DNA of 64,000 nt from Bacteroidota bacterium (GTDB taxonomy: Bacteria > Bacteroidota > Bacteroidia > Palsa-965). Below are positions 25,785 through 35,055 of the stretch, one piece after another. The notes beneath the pieces were generated by a model. The model did no database searches. It saw only the letters and a program-made list of their open reading frames with translations, and was not told where the DNA came from. Every line of letters starts with the position of its first letter. Positions within the stretch are counted from its first letter, which is position 1. The stretch spans positions 62,001 to 126,000 of the forward strand of contig VBWE01000003.1 in NCBI GenBank assembly GCA_006218065.1, given 5' to 3'. The translations under genes and the position numbers were made by a program.

Positions 25785-25815
25785 TTGGATATAAGGTCAC
25801 CATGCGTTACATTTG
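25785..25815 (+). promoter_or_regulatory. Bacteroidota promoter for the Omp28-like gene
   Basis: TTG (25785-25787), a 20-nt spacer and TACATTTG (25808-25815) match the Bacteroidota -33/-7 pattern. The expected start gives a leader of about 45 nt before the ATG at 25863. Confidence 0.7.
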
Positions 25816-25862
25816 TTTCTCATAGCACGATTCAAACAAACTCAAACCAACATTTCTGCAAC

Positions 25863-27923
25863 ATGAAAAAATTTACGTTAGCAGCTACGGCTTTTGGAAT
25901 GCTTATCGCACTCAATGCAAGCGCACAGGCGCCGCGTTTTGTGCTTTTTGAACATTTCACACAGGCAAGTTGCGGTCCCTGCGCTGCACAGAACCCGGGT
26001 TTCCAGAGCACAGTACTTAACCCGAACCCGACTACCGTCCGCCACATTGCATATCATACTTCGTGGCCGGGAGTTGACCCGATGTACAATTTCAACCCGA
26101 CCGAACCGACTGACCGTGTGAATTACTATGGTGTTACCGGCGTTCCGCACGTTGAAATGAATGGGAACCAGAAGACCGGCCAGCCCGGCGCTTTCACCCA
26201 GGCCGATGTGGACAACCAGTTCGCCATGGGTAGCCCGATCAAGATTTCCGTTACGGAAGTGGACAACGGCAACAACCGTGACGTTACAGTTACTGTACTT
26301 ACAGTAGGTACTGTTCCCTCCGGAACCTGGAAAATGCGCGTAGCTATCGTGGAAGATCCGATCATCTACGGAACACCTCCCGGGTCGAACGGCGAAACCG
26401 ATTTCCCGAACGTACTCCGCAAAATGCTGCCGAATACAACAGGTGATGCCTACACTGCCGCTTCAATCGGCAACAGCGTTACGTTCAACTACAACTACGT
26501 TGAAGACGGCTCATGGGTAAATGCGAACATGAAAGCAATCGCTTTCGTTCAGAACGACGTTACACAGGAAGTCCTGCAGACAGGAACTGTTAACGACCCG
26601 ATCATCAACTACACGCTCGGTCAGCCCAGCGTACAGGTGATGGCAGGAACAAACGGCAACGCTTCTTCGTTCAGCATGACTTCGATGAACACGGGCAATG
26701 CGACGGAAACGTTCAACTACACGCTGACCACCGACCTCGGTGCAGGCTGGACTGCCAACTTCACCGTAAACAGCACGCCGTACACGACGACCGCTTCTGT
26801 TTCTACAAACGCCGGCGCTACCAATAACATCTCGATCAACGTTACGCCTTCGACTACTCCGTATGTCGGACGTGCTACGCTGACCGTTACTTCGGTAACC
26901 AACCCGAGTTCTCCCGCGATGAGCTATTCTGTTTACGTTATTGCTAACGTAACCGATCTTATCGTAAACAACAGCGGTGGAATCGGCGACGGTGTTACCC
27001 TGGGTAATGCTGCCAACTGGGATTCCTGCTACGTGAATGGCCTGGCTTATGCCAACGAACCCGGTACTGCCAAAACAAGCGAAGTCATTGCAGTACGCGC
27101 TATGCAGGACAACGCTTTCACCGGTGTGAACAACGTTTATTACAACGTAGGCTGGACTTTCCCCGGGCTGTACGACAACCTGGTAAACCAGCTGGCTGCT
27201 TTCCTGAATACCGGCGGATGTCTTTTCCTCTCGGGCCAGGACATCGCCTGGGAACAGTTTGACGTTACTACACCGAGTCCGTATTACACCGTTACCTGCC
27301 AGAACTTCATGAACAACTATCTCGGCGCAGGTTTCTCGAACGACGGTACTACAGCGAACACGCAGCTTACTGCCATCACAACGGACCCGATTTTCGGTAC
27401 TGTTGCGACAAGCACGATCAGCAATTTCTACGGCGGAACGTATTTCTTCCCCGACCAGATCACTGTTTCCGGAACCGGTACCCCGATTTTCCGTTACAAC
27501 AACCTGGCTTCTAAAATTGCCGGTATGCGCAACACGAACAACACCTGGAAGACTGTTTACATCGGCACAGGTATTGAAATGCTTGCTACTCCGCAGATCA
27601 AGTACGACATCCTGAAGTGGTCGCACGACTGGTTCTATGGTTTGACCAGCACCCAGCAGTTCGATCAGCAGATGATGAGCCTCGGAAATAACTACCCGAA
27701 CCCGGCCGGTGAAATCAACTTCATCCCGGTTTCGAACCTCGAGAAAAACGTAACTCTCGAAATCCTCGATCTCCAGGGCCGTCTCGTAAAAACACAGCAG
27801 GTAACAAAAGGCACTACCGTAATCGAAGTGAGCACAACTTCGCTTGATGCCGGTATGTACATGTACCGCCTGAACGATGGTCAGAACATCATCGGCGTTC
27901 AGCGCATGCAGGTTATCCGCTAA
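25863..27923 (+). CDS. Omp28-like secreted protein with thioredoxin fold and T9SS sorting domain
   Basis: A 686-residue exported protein. The signal peptide ends NASAQ. An Omp28-type thioredoxin-like domain follows, with an intact CGPC (C37, C40) in HFTQASCGPCAAQNPG and a GVTGVPHVEMNG cis-Pro region. The middle contains beta-sandwich repeats (about 245-360) and a peptidase-like or Rossmann-like region with FLNTGGCLFLSGQDI. The end is a type A sorting domain (NNYPNPAGEINFIP, VTLEILDLQGRLVKTQ, LDAGMYMYRL, QRMQVIR). Its AAC/GGT/CCG-biased, uniform codon use and strong promoter and terminator suggest high expression. The start is set at ATG 25863 by the signal peptide. Confidence 0.87.
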   Translation: MKKFTLAATAFGMLIALNASAQAPRFVLFEHFTQASCGPCAAQNPGFQSTVLNPNPTTVRHIAYHTSWPGVDPMYNFNPTEPTDRVNYYGVTGVPHVEMNGNQKTGQPGAFTQADVDNQFAMGSPIKISVTEVDNGNNRDVTVTVLTVGTVPSGTWKMRVAIVEDPIIYGTPPGSNGETDFPNVLRKMLPNTTGDAYTAASIGNSVTFNYNYVEDGSWVNANMKAIAFVQNDVTQEVLQTGTVNDPIINYTLGQPSVQVMAGTNGNASSFSMTSMNTGNATETFNYTLTTDLGAGWTANFTVNSTPYTTTASVSTNAGATNNISINVTPSTTPYVGRATLTVTSVTNPSSPAMSYSVYVIANVTDLIVNNSGGIGDGVTLGNAANWDSCYVNGLAYANEPGTAKTSEVIAVRAMQDNAFTGVNNVYYNVGWTFPGLYDNLVNQLAAFLNTGGCLFLSGQDIAWEQFDVTTPSPYYTVTCQNFMNNYLGAGFSNDGTTANTQLTAITTDPIFGTVATSTISNFYGGTYFFPDQITVSGTGTPIFRYNNLASKIAGMRNTNNTWKTVYIGTGIEMLATPQIKYDILKWSHDWFYGLTSTQQFDQQMMSLGNNYPNPAGEINFIPVSNLEKNVTLEILDLQGRLVKTQQVTKGTTVIEVSTTSLDAGMYMYRLNDGQNIIGVQRMQVIR

Positions 27924-27941
27924 ACGAATCAAATTCATATT

Positions 27942-27979
27942 AAAAGGACGCTTCCGATTATCGGGAGCGTCCTTTTTCT
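27942..27979 (+). terminator. Rho-independent terminator after the Omp28-like gene
   Basis: Perfect or near-perfect stem GGACGCTTCCGA / TCGGGAGCGTCC with a short loop and a following run of T. A textbook intrinsic terminator. Confidence 0.9.
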
Positions 27980-27992
27980 TTTACTTTGCGGT

Positions 27993-28823
27993 ATGGCCTT
28001 TTTCAAAGACCTCGGCAGAGGATTTTCTTCGCATATCGATGCGATCGGATTCATTTTCAAACATGGGCTTTGGGTGTATTTCATTTACCCGATGCTGATC
28101 GCCGTAGGCCTTTACCTGCTTGGTTTTGCGTCCATGTTCGCGATCAAGGAATGGCTGACGGACCTGGTGATTGAAAAAACCGGCCTGGGAGAAGACAATA
28201 TGCTGACCGAATGGGCCGGGGGATGGATCAAAGGATTGATTTACGGCCTGGTGAGCATCGTGATGGGTTTGCTTTCGTATTTCCTCTTCAATTCCATTTC
28301 GAAATACCTGCTGCTCATTATCCTTTCGCCCGTGCTCGCTTTTCTTTCGGAGCGCGTGGAAGAAATTCGCAGCGGGAATAAATTCCCGTTCGTGTTCAGC
28401 CATTTTGTGAAAGACGTATTGCGCGGCATCCTCATTACTTTCCGGAACATGCTGGTGGAAACGCTGATCATTCTCGCCTGCTTTTTCATCGCCTGGATAC
28501 CGGTTATCGGCTGGTTTACGGCTTTGTTCCTGTATTTCGTTTCGTCGTATTATCTCGGCTTCAGCATGATGGATTATTCCTGCGAACGCCGCCGCCTTTC
28601 GATCCGGCAGGGCGTAAAACTCATCCGGAAACACAAAGGAATAGCGATCGGCAACGGGATCATCTTCAGCCTGCTGTTGATGGTTCCGTATGTCGGCATC
28701 AGTATCGGGCCGATCCTGTCGGTAGTTGCGGCAACACTGGCTACGCTTGAAATACTCGACCGGCAGCAGCAGGCCGGTATGCCGCCGCAAAACAATCCCG
28801 GCCCTCCGCCAATCAATCCCTGA
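27993..28823 (+). CDS. EI24 domain membrane protein
   Basis: A 276-residue protein with about five or six hydrophobic segments, of the EI24/CysZ-like family (pattern PMLIAVGLYLLGF, SKYLLLIILSPVLAFLSERVE, and FRNMLVETLIILACFFIAWIPVIGW). The related CysZ is a sulphate channel, but many members have no proven substrate. The Pro-rich tail MPPQNNPGPPPINP is cytosolic or periplasmic. A TTACTTTG near-consensus -7 box sits 4 nt before the ATG. The next gene mqnA starts 29 nt after its stop and is probably co-transcribed. Confidence 0.85.
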   Translation: MAFFKDLGRGFSSHIDAIGFIFKHGLWVYFIYPMLIAVGLYLLGFASMFAIKEWLTDLVIEKTGLGEDNMLTEWAGGWIKGLIYGLVSIVMGLLSYFLFNSISKYLLLIILSPVLAFLSERVEEIRSGNKFPFVFSHFVKDVLRGILITFRNMLVETLIILACFFIAWIPVIGWFTALFLYFVSSYYLGFSMMDYSCERRRLSIRQGVKLIRKHKGIAIGNGIIFSLLLMVPYVGISIGPILSVVAATLATLEILDRQQQAGMPPQNNPGPPPINP

Positions 28824-28852
28824 ACAAAAAAGTTTCCCCGTTGAAGAAAGAC

Positions 28853-29626
28853 ATGCATCAGCAGATCCGCATATCGGCAGTTTCATATCTCAATACGCGT
28901 CCTTTTCTCTACGGGCTGCGGAAAAAGCCGGTAGCAGGAATCGATCTTGCACTGGACATGCCTTCGGAATGTGCGCGCAAACTGCTGGCCGGTGAAGTGG
29001 AGATCGGGCTGATTCCCGCCGCAGTGCTTCCGCTGCTGGAAAACCCGGTGATCCTTTCTGATTATTGCATCGGTGCAACCGGTCCGGTGCTGAGTGTAAA
29101 ACTTTACAGCGCCGTGCCGCTGGAAAAAATTAAGCGCGTATTACTCGATTACCAGTCCCGGACTTCAGTGATGCTGGTGAGAATACTGGCGGCGGAAAGC
29201 TGGAAAATACAACCGGAATGGCTGCCCGCCGCTGCGGGATTCGAGCAGGACATTGCCGGGGACACGGCCGGAGTGGTGATCGGTGACCGTACGTTCGCGC
29301 TGAATGGAAAATTTCCGTACGAATATGATCTTGCGGAATCCTGGCTGCAGCTTACCGGTTTGCCTTTCGTGTTTGCCGTTTGGGCCGGAACAGGAAATTT
29401 TTCCGAAAAATTCATCCGTGATTTTAATGCTTCGCTGGCTTTCGGCGTTTCGTCCATCGACGCCATACTGGCTGAAGAGTCGTTCGATCTGCCGGCCGGG
29501 CTGGTGGCTTCGTATCTCGGGAAAAATATCAGCTACTCCCTGGATGAGCAGAAAAAAGCAGGACTGGCACTTTTCCTGCAGAAGCTGAGCCGGATAACGG
29601 CTTCGGATGAGGGCGCTAAAAAGTAA
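28853..29626 (+). CDS. mqnA: Chorismate dehydratase, futalosine pathway
   Basis: A 257-residue periplasmic-binding-protein-fold enzyme (MqnA family) that converts chorismate to 3-enolpyruvylbenzoate, the first step of the futalosine route to menaquinone. It begins IRISAVSYLNTRPFLYG, with the typical SYLNTxP motif. Later marks are EVEIGLIPAAVLP, TSVMLVRIL and VVIGDRTFAL. The ATG at 28853 is preferred over a TTG at 28841. The organism therefore probably uses futalosine-dependent menaquinone synthesis. It follows the EI24 gene closely. Confidence 0.9.
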   Translation: MHQQIRISAVSYLNTRPFLYGLRKKPVAGIDLALDMPSECARKLLAGEVEIGLIPAAVLPLLENPVILSDYCIGATGPVLSVKLYSAVPLEKIKRVLLDYQSRTSVMLVRILAAESWKIQPEWLPAAAGFEQDIAGDTAGVVIGDRTFALNGKFPYEYDLAESWLQLTGLPFVFAVWAGTGNFSEKFIRDFNASLAFGVSSIDAILAEESFDLPAGLVASYLGKNISYSLDEQKKAGLALFLQKLSRITASDEGAKK

Positions 29627-29632
29627 CCCGGT

Positions 29633-29666
29633 TTTGTCGAATGTTTTAGGGGGTTCATTATATTTG
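29633..29666 (+). promoter_or_regulatory. Bacteroidota promoter for the PorE-like gene
   Basis: TTTG at 29633-29636 and TATATTTG at 29659-29666, 22-nt spacer, about 26 nt before the ATG at 29693. Confidence 0.6.
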
Positions 29667-29692
29667 TTCTTCGATTCATCAGCCAAACACGT

Positions 29693-31336
29693 ATGAAAAA
29701 CCTTTCGTTTCGCACTGCCATCCTGGCAATAGTGATGCTGCTTCCCGTATTTTCCGGCGCCCAGCCCAACCTGCTTGATAAAGGCGGCGACCAGGTAAAG
29801 CTTTTTAATGCCAGCCAGGCCTTCAACGGCGGAGATTATGTGAAAGCGCTTAATCTCTACAAAGAAGTTCAGGCCAATACGCCGAACGTGGGAAGCCTGG
29901 CTTATCATGTCGGCGAGTGTTATTATATGATGCGTCAATACGATGAAGCGCTGGAAAGCCTCGAAAAAGCCAAGGCGCTGGATGCCAACAGCCACGTCGA
30001 ACTGAACCTGATGCTAGGAAAAACGTACCAGGTGAAAGGACAAACCGATAAAGCCATAGAAGCGCTTAATGCGTTCAAAGCAGCTTCCACGAACGACCTG
30101 AAAAAGAAAGAAACGGATTACCATCTTTCGCAGTGCAACAATGCCAAAACGCTGATGGCCAAAGGAAGCAACGTAACGATCACCAACGTGGGCGCTTCGG
30201 TAAACAGTCCGTATGATGATAAACGTCCGTCGATTACAGCCGACGGTAAAACGATGATTTTCACATCGCGCCGCCCGGAAGGAAAAACTTCGACGGTGGA
30301 TAAAGAAGGCGACAGCGGCTACTTCGATGATATTTACCTCTGTACGTGGAACGAAGAAAAACAAATCTGGAACGATGCGGAACTGATCAAGGGAAGTGTC
30401 AATTCGGCCGGGCATGACGCATCATGCAGCATTTCTCCCGATGGAAAACTGCTTTATATCTACCAGAACAACGCCGAAACCGGTTCGTCGGGCGGTGATA
30501 TCTACGTGTCCAAACGGGGTTCTGCCGGTAAATGGGGCTCTCCCAAAAACATGGGAAAAAAAATCAATACCAGCTATTTTGAAGACAACGCGGTGATGAT
30601 GCCCGATGCAAGCAAACTGTTTATCATGAGCGAACGCGGCCAGGATCTTCCCTGGAAAGGGCAGAAAGGTTTCGGCCGCAGCGATATCTGGATATGCGAT
30701 AAAGTCGGTAAATCCGACTGGAATTTCCCGATGAACGCCGGCGCCGAGATCAATTCGGAATACGATGAAGGCGGCATGAGTTTCAGCCCTGACGGAAAAA
30801 CGCTTTACTTCTGTTCGAACGGCCCAGGGAGCATGGGCGGGTACGATATTTTCAAAAGTACTTTCGAAAACGGCAAATGGGGCGCACCGGTAAATATGGG
30901 TTACCCGATCAACACGATTTACAACGACAAGATTTTTATCGTGGCTCCTGATGGAAAAACCGCGTATATCGACAGCGACCGCGAAGGATCGATCGGCGAC
31001 CGTGATCTCTGGATCGCCGATATCACCGACATCATGAAGCCTAAAGCGAAACTCCCGATTCCAAAATCGGTGCTCAAAGGAACGATCTTCGACGGGAACG
31101 GCGTGGCTGTTGTAACCGAAGTCGCGATTTACGACGAAAGCGGCGCTAAAGTAACCAGCGTGCAGTCCAGCTCTTCCGGGAACTACGAAGTGCAGCTCGA
31201 CGGCGGAAAAACATACGAAGCACGCCTGGAAATGAGCGGGTTCAAAAAAATCAGCGAGAAAGTGGAATTGAAACAGGGACCTGAAGGCGGCCCGGCATTC
31301 GAACTGGTCAAGCACTATATTTTATACAAAGAATAA
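29693..31336 (+). CDS. PorE-like TPR/PD40 protein without OmpA domain
   Basis: A 547-residue exported protein. Signal peptide (ending FSGAQ), then TPR repeats (about 30-140; AFNGGDYVKALNLYKEV, YYMMRQYDEALESLEKAK), a WD40-like PD40 propeller (about 155-460; SPYDDKRPSITADGKTMIFTSRR, DASCSISPDGKLLYIYQN), and a carboxypeptidase-regulatory-like beta domain (about 465-535; LKGTIFDGNGVAVVTEVAIYD). This is the order of PorE, a T9SS periplasmic component, but the C-terminal OmpA-like peptidoglycan-binding domain is missing. It may be a related T9SS or envelope sensor component. Promoter 29633-29666 precedes it and an intrinsic terminator follows. Confidence 0.85.
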   Translation: MKNLSFRTAILAIVMLLPVFSGAQPNLLDKGGDQVKLFNASQAFNGGDYVKALNLYKEVQANTPNVGSLAYHVGECYYMMRQYDEALESLEKAKALDANSHVELNLMLGKTYQVKGQTDKAIEALNAFKAASTNDLKKKETDYHLSQCNNAKTLMAKGSNVTITNVGASVNSPYDDKRPSITADGKTMIFTSRRPEGKTSTVDKEGDSGYFDDIYLCTWNEEKQIWNDAELIKGSVNSAGHDASCSISPDGKLLYIYQNNAETGSSGGDIYVSKRGSAGKWGSPKNMGKKINTSYFEDNAVMMPDASKLFIMSERGQDLPWKGQKGFGRSDIWICDKVGKSDWNFPMNAGAEINSEYDEGGMSFSPDGKTLYFCSNGPGSMGGYDIFKSTFENGKWGAPVNMGYPINTIYNDKIFIVAPDGKTAYIDSDREGSIGDRDLWIADITDIMKPKAKLPIPKSVLKGTIFDGNGVAVVTEVAIYDESGAKVTSVQSSSSGNYEVQLDGGKTYEARLEMSGFKKISEKVELKQGPEGGPAFELVKHYILYKE

Positions 31337-31357
31337 ATCAACCGGTTGATAAAACAC

Positions 31358-31389
31358 AGCCGCTTCCATTTAGGGGCGGCTCTTTTTTT
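31358..31389 (+). terminator. Intrinsic terminator after the PorE-like gene
   Basis: AGCCGC..CC / GG..GCGGCT stem followed by TTTTTTT. The T-run ends at the GTG start of the next gene, so terminator and start codon touch. Confidence 0.75.
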
Positions 31390-33600
31390 GTGAGAAAAAA
31401 TAAAATCCTCTTTTTGCTTTTACTGACGCTGGCGCCGGGACTCGGTGCGCAGACCAGGCTGGATACGCTCCTGAAGCAACTGAACACGCCGGGAGAATCG
31501 AAAGCAGTTGTGTTCGGAAAAATCGCGACGTATTACAGCGGGCAAAACCGCGATTCGGGACTTCTTTATGCCAGGAAAGCGCTCGAAGCGCTCGGTCCGA
31601 AAGCGTCGCTCACCGAAAAAATAGAAGCATACAACGCCAATACGACCGTACTGAATGCAACCGGTAATTATAAGCAGGCTATCAGCAACAGCCTGCAGGT
31701 GCTCGGCTGGGCCGAAGAACTCCGCGATTCGGCTTATCTCGCGCTGGCGAACCAGGCTACCGGCAAAGGATATTTCGAAATCGGTTCGTATGAAACGGCG
31801 CTGAAGTATTATGATGTCGCCAGGAAAATCAGGACCCGGCAAAAAGATTCGATACTGCTGGCATCCACGATGACGCAGATCGGCGTGCTTTATCACCAGA
31901 AAGGCGAGTATGAGAAAGCGCAGGACGCGCATCTGCAGGCGCTGCGGATTTACGTGGCGAAACGCGACCAGAAAGGACAAGCGAGAGCCTACAATAATCT
32001 CGGCAGCGTTTACCTGAACCAGGGCATGCCCGAAGACGGTTTGCGTTATTACCAGCTTTCGCTCAAACTGAAACAACTGGCAAAGGCCGACAAACGCGAG
32101 CTTTCATCGGCGTATGCGAATGTGGGAGTAGCCTGGTTCAACCTGCTGAAATACGATTCCGCTTTGCATTATTACGATGTGTCGCTGAAACTGAAGCAGG
32201 ACCTCGGCGAGAAAAAAGGAATCGGTATCGCGTTCAATAATATCGCTTTGGTTTACCGGGAAACCAACCAGCTTGCCAAAGCGGAAGAGTTCCTGGAAAA
32301 AGCGATCACGATCCGCCGCGAAATAAACGACAAGCGCGGAATCGGTTCCAGCCTTACGGCGCTCGCATCGATTTACCAGCGCAACAAGAAGCATACGCAG
32401 GCTGTACAGTTGCTCAACGAAGCGGAGGAACTCGGCAAGGAACTGGATTCGAAATCGCTGCTCCTGGAAGTATATGCTGCACAGGCCACTTCAAACGCCG
32501 CACTCGGGAATTTTGAAAAAGCATACGCCTACGATACGCTGACGCGCGGAGTAAAAGATTCCATCTTCGATGATGAACGGGAAAAAACGATCAACGAAAT
32601 GAAAGCCCGTTTCGACAACGAGGTGCAGGATCTGAAAATCAAAGAACTCGAGCAGCAGAAAACAGAAAGCGACCTGCGGCAGGCAGCCGACAAAGAGCGC
32701 GAGCGTTCGCAGAATTTTCTCGTCGGGGGAGCTGCAATATTACTGGTACTCATCCTCGTTTTTGTCCTGCTCCGATACCGCGAAAACCAGAAATCGAAAA
32801 AACGGCTCCAGGCTGCTTTCGACGAGATCGAATCGAAGAACAAGGATATTACGGACAGTATCCGGTATGCGCAGCGGATCCAGCGTGCCGTGCTGCCAGA
32901 GCCGGAAGAAGTGACGCAGCTTTTTCCCGACAGTTTTGTGCTGTACAAACCGAAAGACATCGTGAGCGGTGATTTTTACTGGGTATCGTCCAATCCCGAT
33001 CACAGCCTGCATATTATTGTCGTTGCCGATTGCACCGGGCATGGCGTTCCGGGCGCGTTCATGAGCCTGGTCGGAACGGATTACCTGAACCAGTCGGTTA
33101 AAAATCCTGCGATCACGGATTGCGCCGCGGCGTTGCATTTCCTGGACGACGGGATTATCCGGCACCTGAAACAGGGCGGCGAAACGGAAAACAGGGACGG
33201 CATGGACATCGCGCTCTGCGCCTGGTCGCCGAAAGAAAAGATACTGATGTATTCCGGCGCTTTCCGCCCGCTGATCCTGATGCAGAACGGGGAACTGAAA
33301 GAAATCGAACCGTCGCGTTTTTCGATCGGCGGGGCATATACGGATAAGAAGGTTTTTGCCAATCATACGGTTCAACTGAATTCCGGCGATGTGTTTTACC
33401 TGTTTACCGACGGGTTTTCCGACCAGTTCGGCGGGCCCGACGGGAAAAAATTCAAGAGCAAGCAACTGAAAGAAATCCTGCTGAAGATACATCAGGAACC
33501 CATGAGCGCGCAGCGCAGGCTGCTGGAAGAAAAATTCGAATCGTGGCGCGGCGACCTGGAGCAGATAGACGATGTGTGCGTGGTGGGTGTAAGGGTGTGA
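31390..33600 (+). CDS. TPR-SpoIIE (PP2C-type) phosphatase, membrane-bound
   Basis: A 736-residue signalling protein: signal peptide (ending LGAQ), about eight TPR repeats (residues about 60-400; CDALHYYDVSLKLKQDLG-type units), a charged coiled segment, one transmembrane helix (about 440-460; LVGGAAILLVLILVFVLLRY), a linker resembling HAMP/coiled coil (KKRLQAAFDEIESKNKDITDS), and a SpoIIE-type PP2C domain (about 510-735; PKDIVSGDFYWV, VVADCTGHGVPGAFMS, GMDIALC, YLFTDGFSDQFGG, DDVCVVGV) with the metal-binding Asps. Periplasmic TPRs probably sense a protein and control a cytosolic serine phosphatase acting on an anti-sigma antagonist-like partner, none of which is adjacent. The GTG start follows the terminator directly. 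Confidence 0.88.
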   Translation: MRKNKILFLLLLTLAPGLGAQTRLDTLLKQLNTPGESKAVVFGKIATYYSGQNRDSGLLYARKALEALGPKASLTEKIEAYNANTTVLNATGNYKQAISNSLQVLGWAEELRDSAYLALANQATGKGYFEIGSYETALKYYDVARKIRTRQKDSILLASTMTQIGVLYHQKGEYEKAQDAHLQALRIYVAKRDQKGQARAYNNLGSVYLNQGMPEDGLRYYQLSLKLKQLAKADKRELSSAYANVGVAWFNLLKYDSALHYYDVSLKLKQDLGEKKGIGIAFNNIALVYRETNQLAKAEEFLEKAITIRREINDKRGIGSSLTALASIYQRNKKHTQAVQLLNEAEELGKELDSKSLLLEVYAAQATSNAALGNFEKAYAYDTLTRGVKDSIFDDEREKTINEMKARFDNEVQDLKIKELEQQKTESDLRQAADKERERSQNFLVGGAAILLVLILVFVLLRYRENQKSKKRLQAAFDEIESKNKDITDSIRYAQRIQRAVLPEPEEVTQLFPDSFVLYKPKDIVSGDFYWVSSNPDHSLHIIVVADCTGHGVPGAFMSLVGTDYLNQSVKNPAITDCAAALHFLDDGIIRHLKQGGETENRDGMDIALCAWSPKEKILMYSGAFRPLILMQNGELKEIEPSRFSIGGAYTDKKVFANHTVQLNSGDVFYLFTDGFSDQFGGPDGKKFKSKQLKEILLKIHQEPMSAQRRLLEEKFESWRGDLEQIDDVCVVGVRV

Positions 33601-33815
33601 GCCAGCCGTGTTCAAAAAAACAATTGTTTTAAACAGGAGCAGTGTCAACCTGCTGCAATAATTCCTGTTTTGTGACGGGAATCATGGCTGCCTGTGCTTG
33701 CGGTCACTGATTTCGTTTTTCTCCCGGTGCATCTTTACAACAGCGTCTGTGAGATATTTTCGCACAATTCCTGAGATACGCTGAAAACCAATTATAAACC
33801 ATAAAACCAATAACG

Positions 33816-34088
33816 ATGCAACCTACAATGTTTTGCCAAAGCTGCAGCATGCCGATCGATGATGCCGGGCTGCGTGGTACGGAAAAAGACGGATCAAAAA
33901 GTAATGAGTACTGCCTGTATTGTTACGTAAACGGCGCATTTATTAACCCGGACATGAAGCTCGATGAGATGAGGAATATTGTGAAAACCCAGATGGAAAA
34001 AATGCACAGTCCTCCGAATATTATCCAGCTTTCACTCGACAGTCTGCCGAACCTGAAGCGCTGGCGTGAAAAGACAAAAACAACCTGA
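33816..34088 (+). CDS. Small zinc-ribbon protein
   Basis: A 90-residue protein with CxxC pairs CQSCSMP and CLYCYVNG, a putative zinc-ribbon domain (related to Zn_ribbon_2), followed by a helical part (KLDEMRNIVKTQMEKM). Possibly regulatory or a small redox/zinc protein. ATG 33816 or 33828 could be used. The 215-nt spacer upstream (33601-33815) holds a possible hairpin (AAACAGGA..TCCTGTTT, about 33633-33671), which may terminate the preceding SpoIIE gene, and no gene. Confidence 0.8.
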   Translation: MQPTMFCQSCSMPIDDAGLRGTEKDGSKSNEYCLYCYVNGAFINPDMKLDEMRNIVKTQMEKMHSPPNIIQLSLDSLPNLKRWREKTKTT

Positions 34089-34127
34089 TTTGTTAAATAA
34101 TTAAATTCTGAAAAATGGCAGCCGGGC

Positions 34128-34703
34128 TCAATTAAACAGCAGCACGAAAACACTCACCATAAACAAGATAATTCCTGCAGTGCAGAGCATCAGCCTCACT
34201 TCGGTTTTACCCGGTGCACGTAAAAGAATAAGGGCAATACCGATAATGCCGTTCAGGTAAACCAATTCCAGGTAACTGTAGCGGTGATGAAAAGGCTCGA
34301 AAAGTTTACCGCTGGTATCGGCTGCAATGGAATAGGCTACCGGTGAACCGGTCATCGTCCGGTAAAAGATCAGGTCCTGGCCGATAAATTCGGCGCGACT
34401 GTAATGATGATCCTCGCTGATCGGAACGTGCGACTTCGCCGTTATAAATTCACTGCTGAGCGGATCGACCCGTACCAGTTTTTCTTTCGAACTGTTTTTT
34501 GGTCCGTAGTAATCAACAAATGCAAAAGTGAAAAGCAGGAGGTTTGCAACAGCAAGCACGATCATGCTGCGGCGCTTCGAGAGCAGGGTGAAGAAAGGAT
34601 TCAGTTTGTGTTCAGTCCCCGGCGTATTCGGTAATTTTTGCTTGGGATTGGGAACAGTCGTTCTTCTGCTCGCGCGGGGATCGCGTTTCCTGGTGTCTGC
34701 CAT
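34128..34703 (-). CDS. Membrane protein of unknown function
   Basis: A 191-residue protein with a basic N-terminal tail (KRDPRASRRTTVPNPKQK), one helix near residues 47-64 (MIVLAVANLLLFTFAFV), a soluble domain with a histidine-rich SEDHHYSRAE, and two helices at the C terminus (about 145-190). It begins 15 nt after the MerR-type regulator and is probably co-transcribed. No family recognised. Confidence 0.65.
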   Translation of the reverse strand: MADTRKRDPRASRRTTVPNPKQKLPNTPGTEHKLNPFFTLLSKRRSMIVLAVANLLLFTFAFVDYYGPKNSSKEKLVRVDPLSSEFITAKSHVPISEDHHYSRAEFIGQDLIFYRTMTGSPVAYSIAADTSGKLFEPFHHRYSYLELVYLNGIIGIALILLRAPGKTEVRLMLCTAGIILFMVSVFVLLFN

Positions 34704-34718
34704 TTCGGGGTTTTGAAA

Positions 34719-35054
34719 TTATAATTCCTTCTTCAACTCGAGCAAAAAGAATTTCACTTTCTCAAGCGAATGCACGATCCCGGCATTGTCCACCGTATCG
34801 TTTTTGTTCTGCTTCAGTTTTTCCCTGGCGCCCTGCAGGGTATAGCCGCGTTCCTTTACCAGGTGATAAATGATGCGGAGATTATCTACATCTTCCTGCG
34901 TGAAAAGCCGGTTTCCTTTTTTGTTTTTGTGCGGACGGAGAATTTCGAATTCCTTTTCCCAGAAACGGATAAGCGACGTGTTGACCTCGAAAAGCCGGGC
35001 GACTTCACCGATGCTGTAATATAATTTTACCGTTTCCGATTCTTTGTAAGGCAT
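34719..35054 (-). CDS. MerR family transcriptional regulator
   Basis: A 111-residue DNA-binding protein. The N-terminal winged helix-turn-helix is clear: YYSIGEVARLFEVNTSLIRFWEKEFEIL with the wing KNKKGNRLFTQEDVDNLRII, followed by a dimerisation helix. The effector region is very short (about 30 residues), so it may respond without a small ligand or be a stand-alone regulator. This simple MerR type is frequent in Bacteroidota. Its upstream DNA is a family A hairpin element. Confidence 0.9.
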   Translation of the reverse strand: MPYKESETVKLYYSIGEVARLFEVNTSLIRFWEKEFEILRPHKNKKGNRLFTQEDVDNLRIIYHLVKERGYTLQGAREKLKQNKNDTVDNAGIVHSLEKVKFFLLELKKEL

Positions 35055-35055
35055 A

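Noticed and set aside
26511-27938. Long minus-strand ORF opposite the Omp28-like gene
   Set aside because: Arginine/valine-rich shadow frame; the plus strand has a signal peptide, CGPC and sorting domain.
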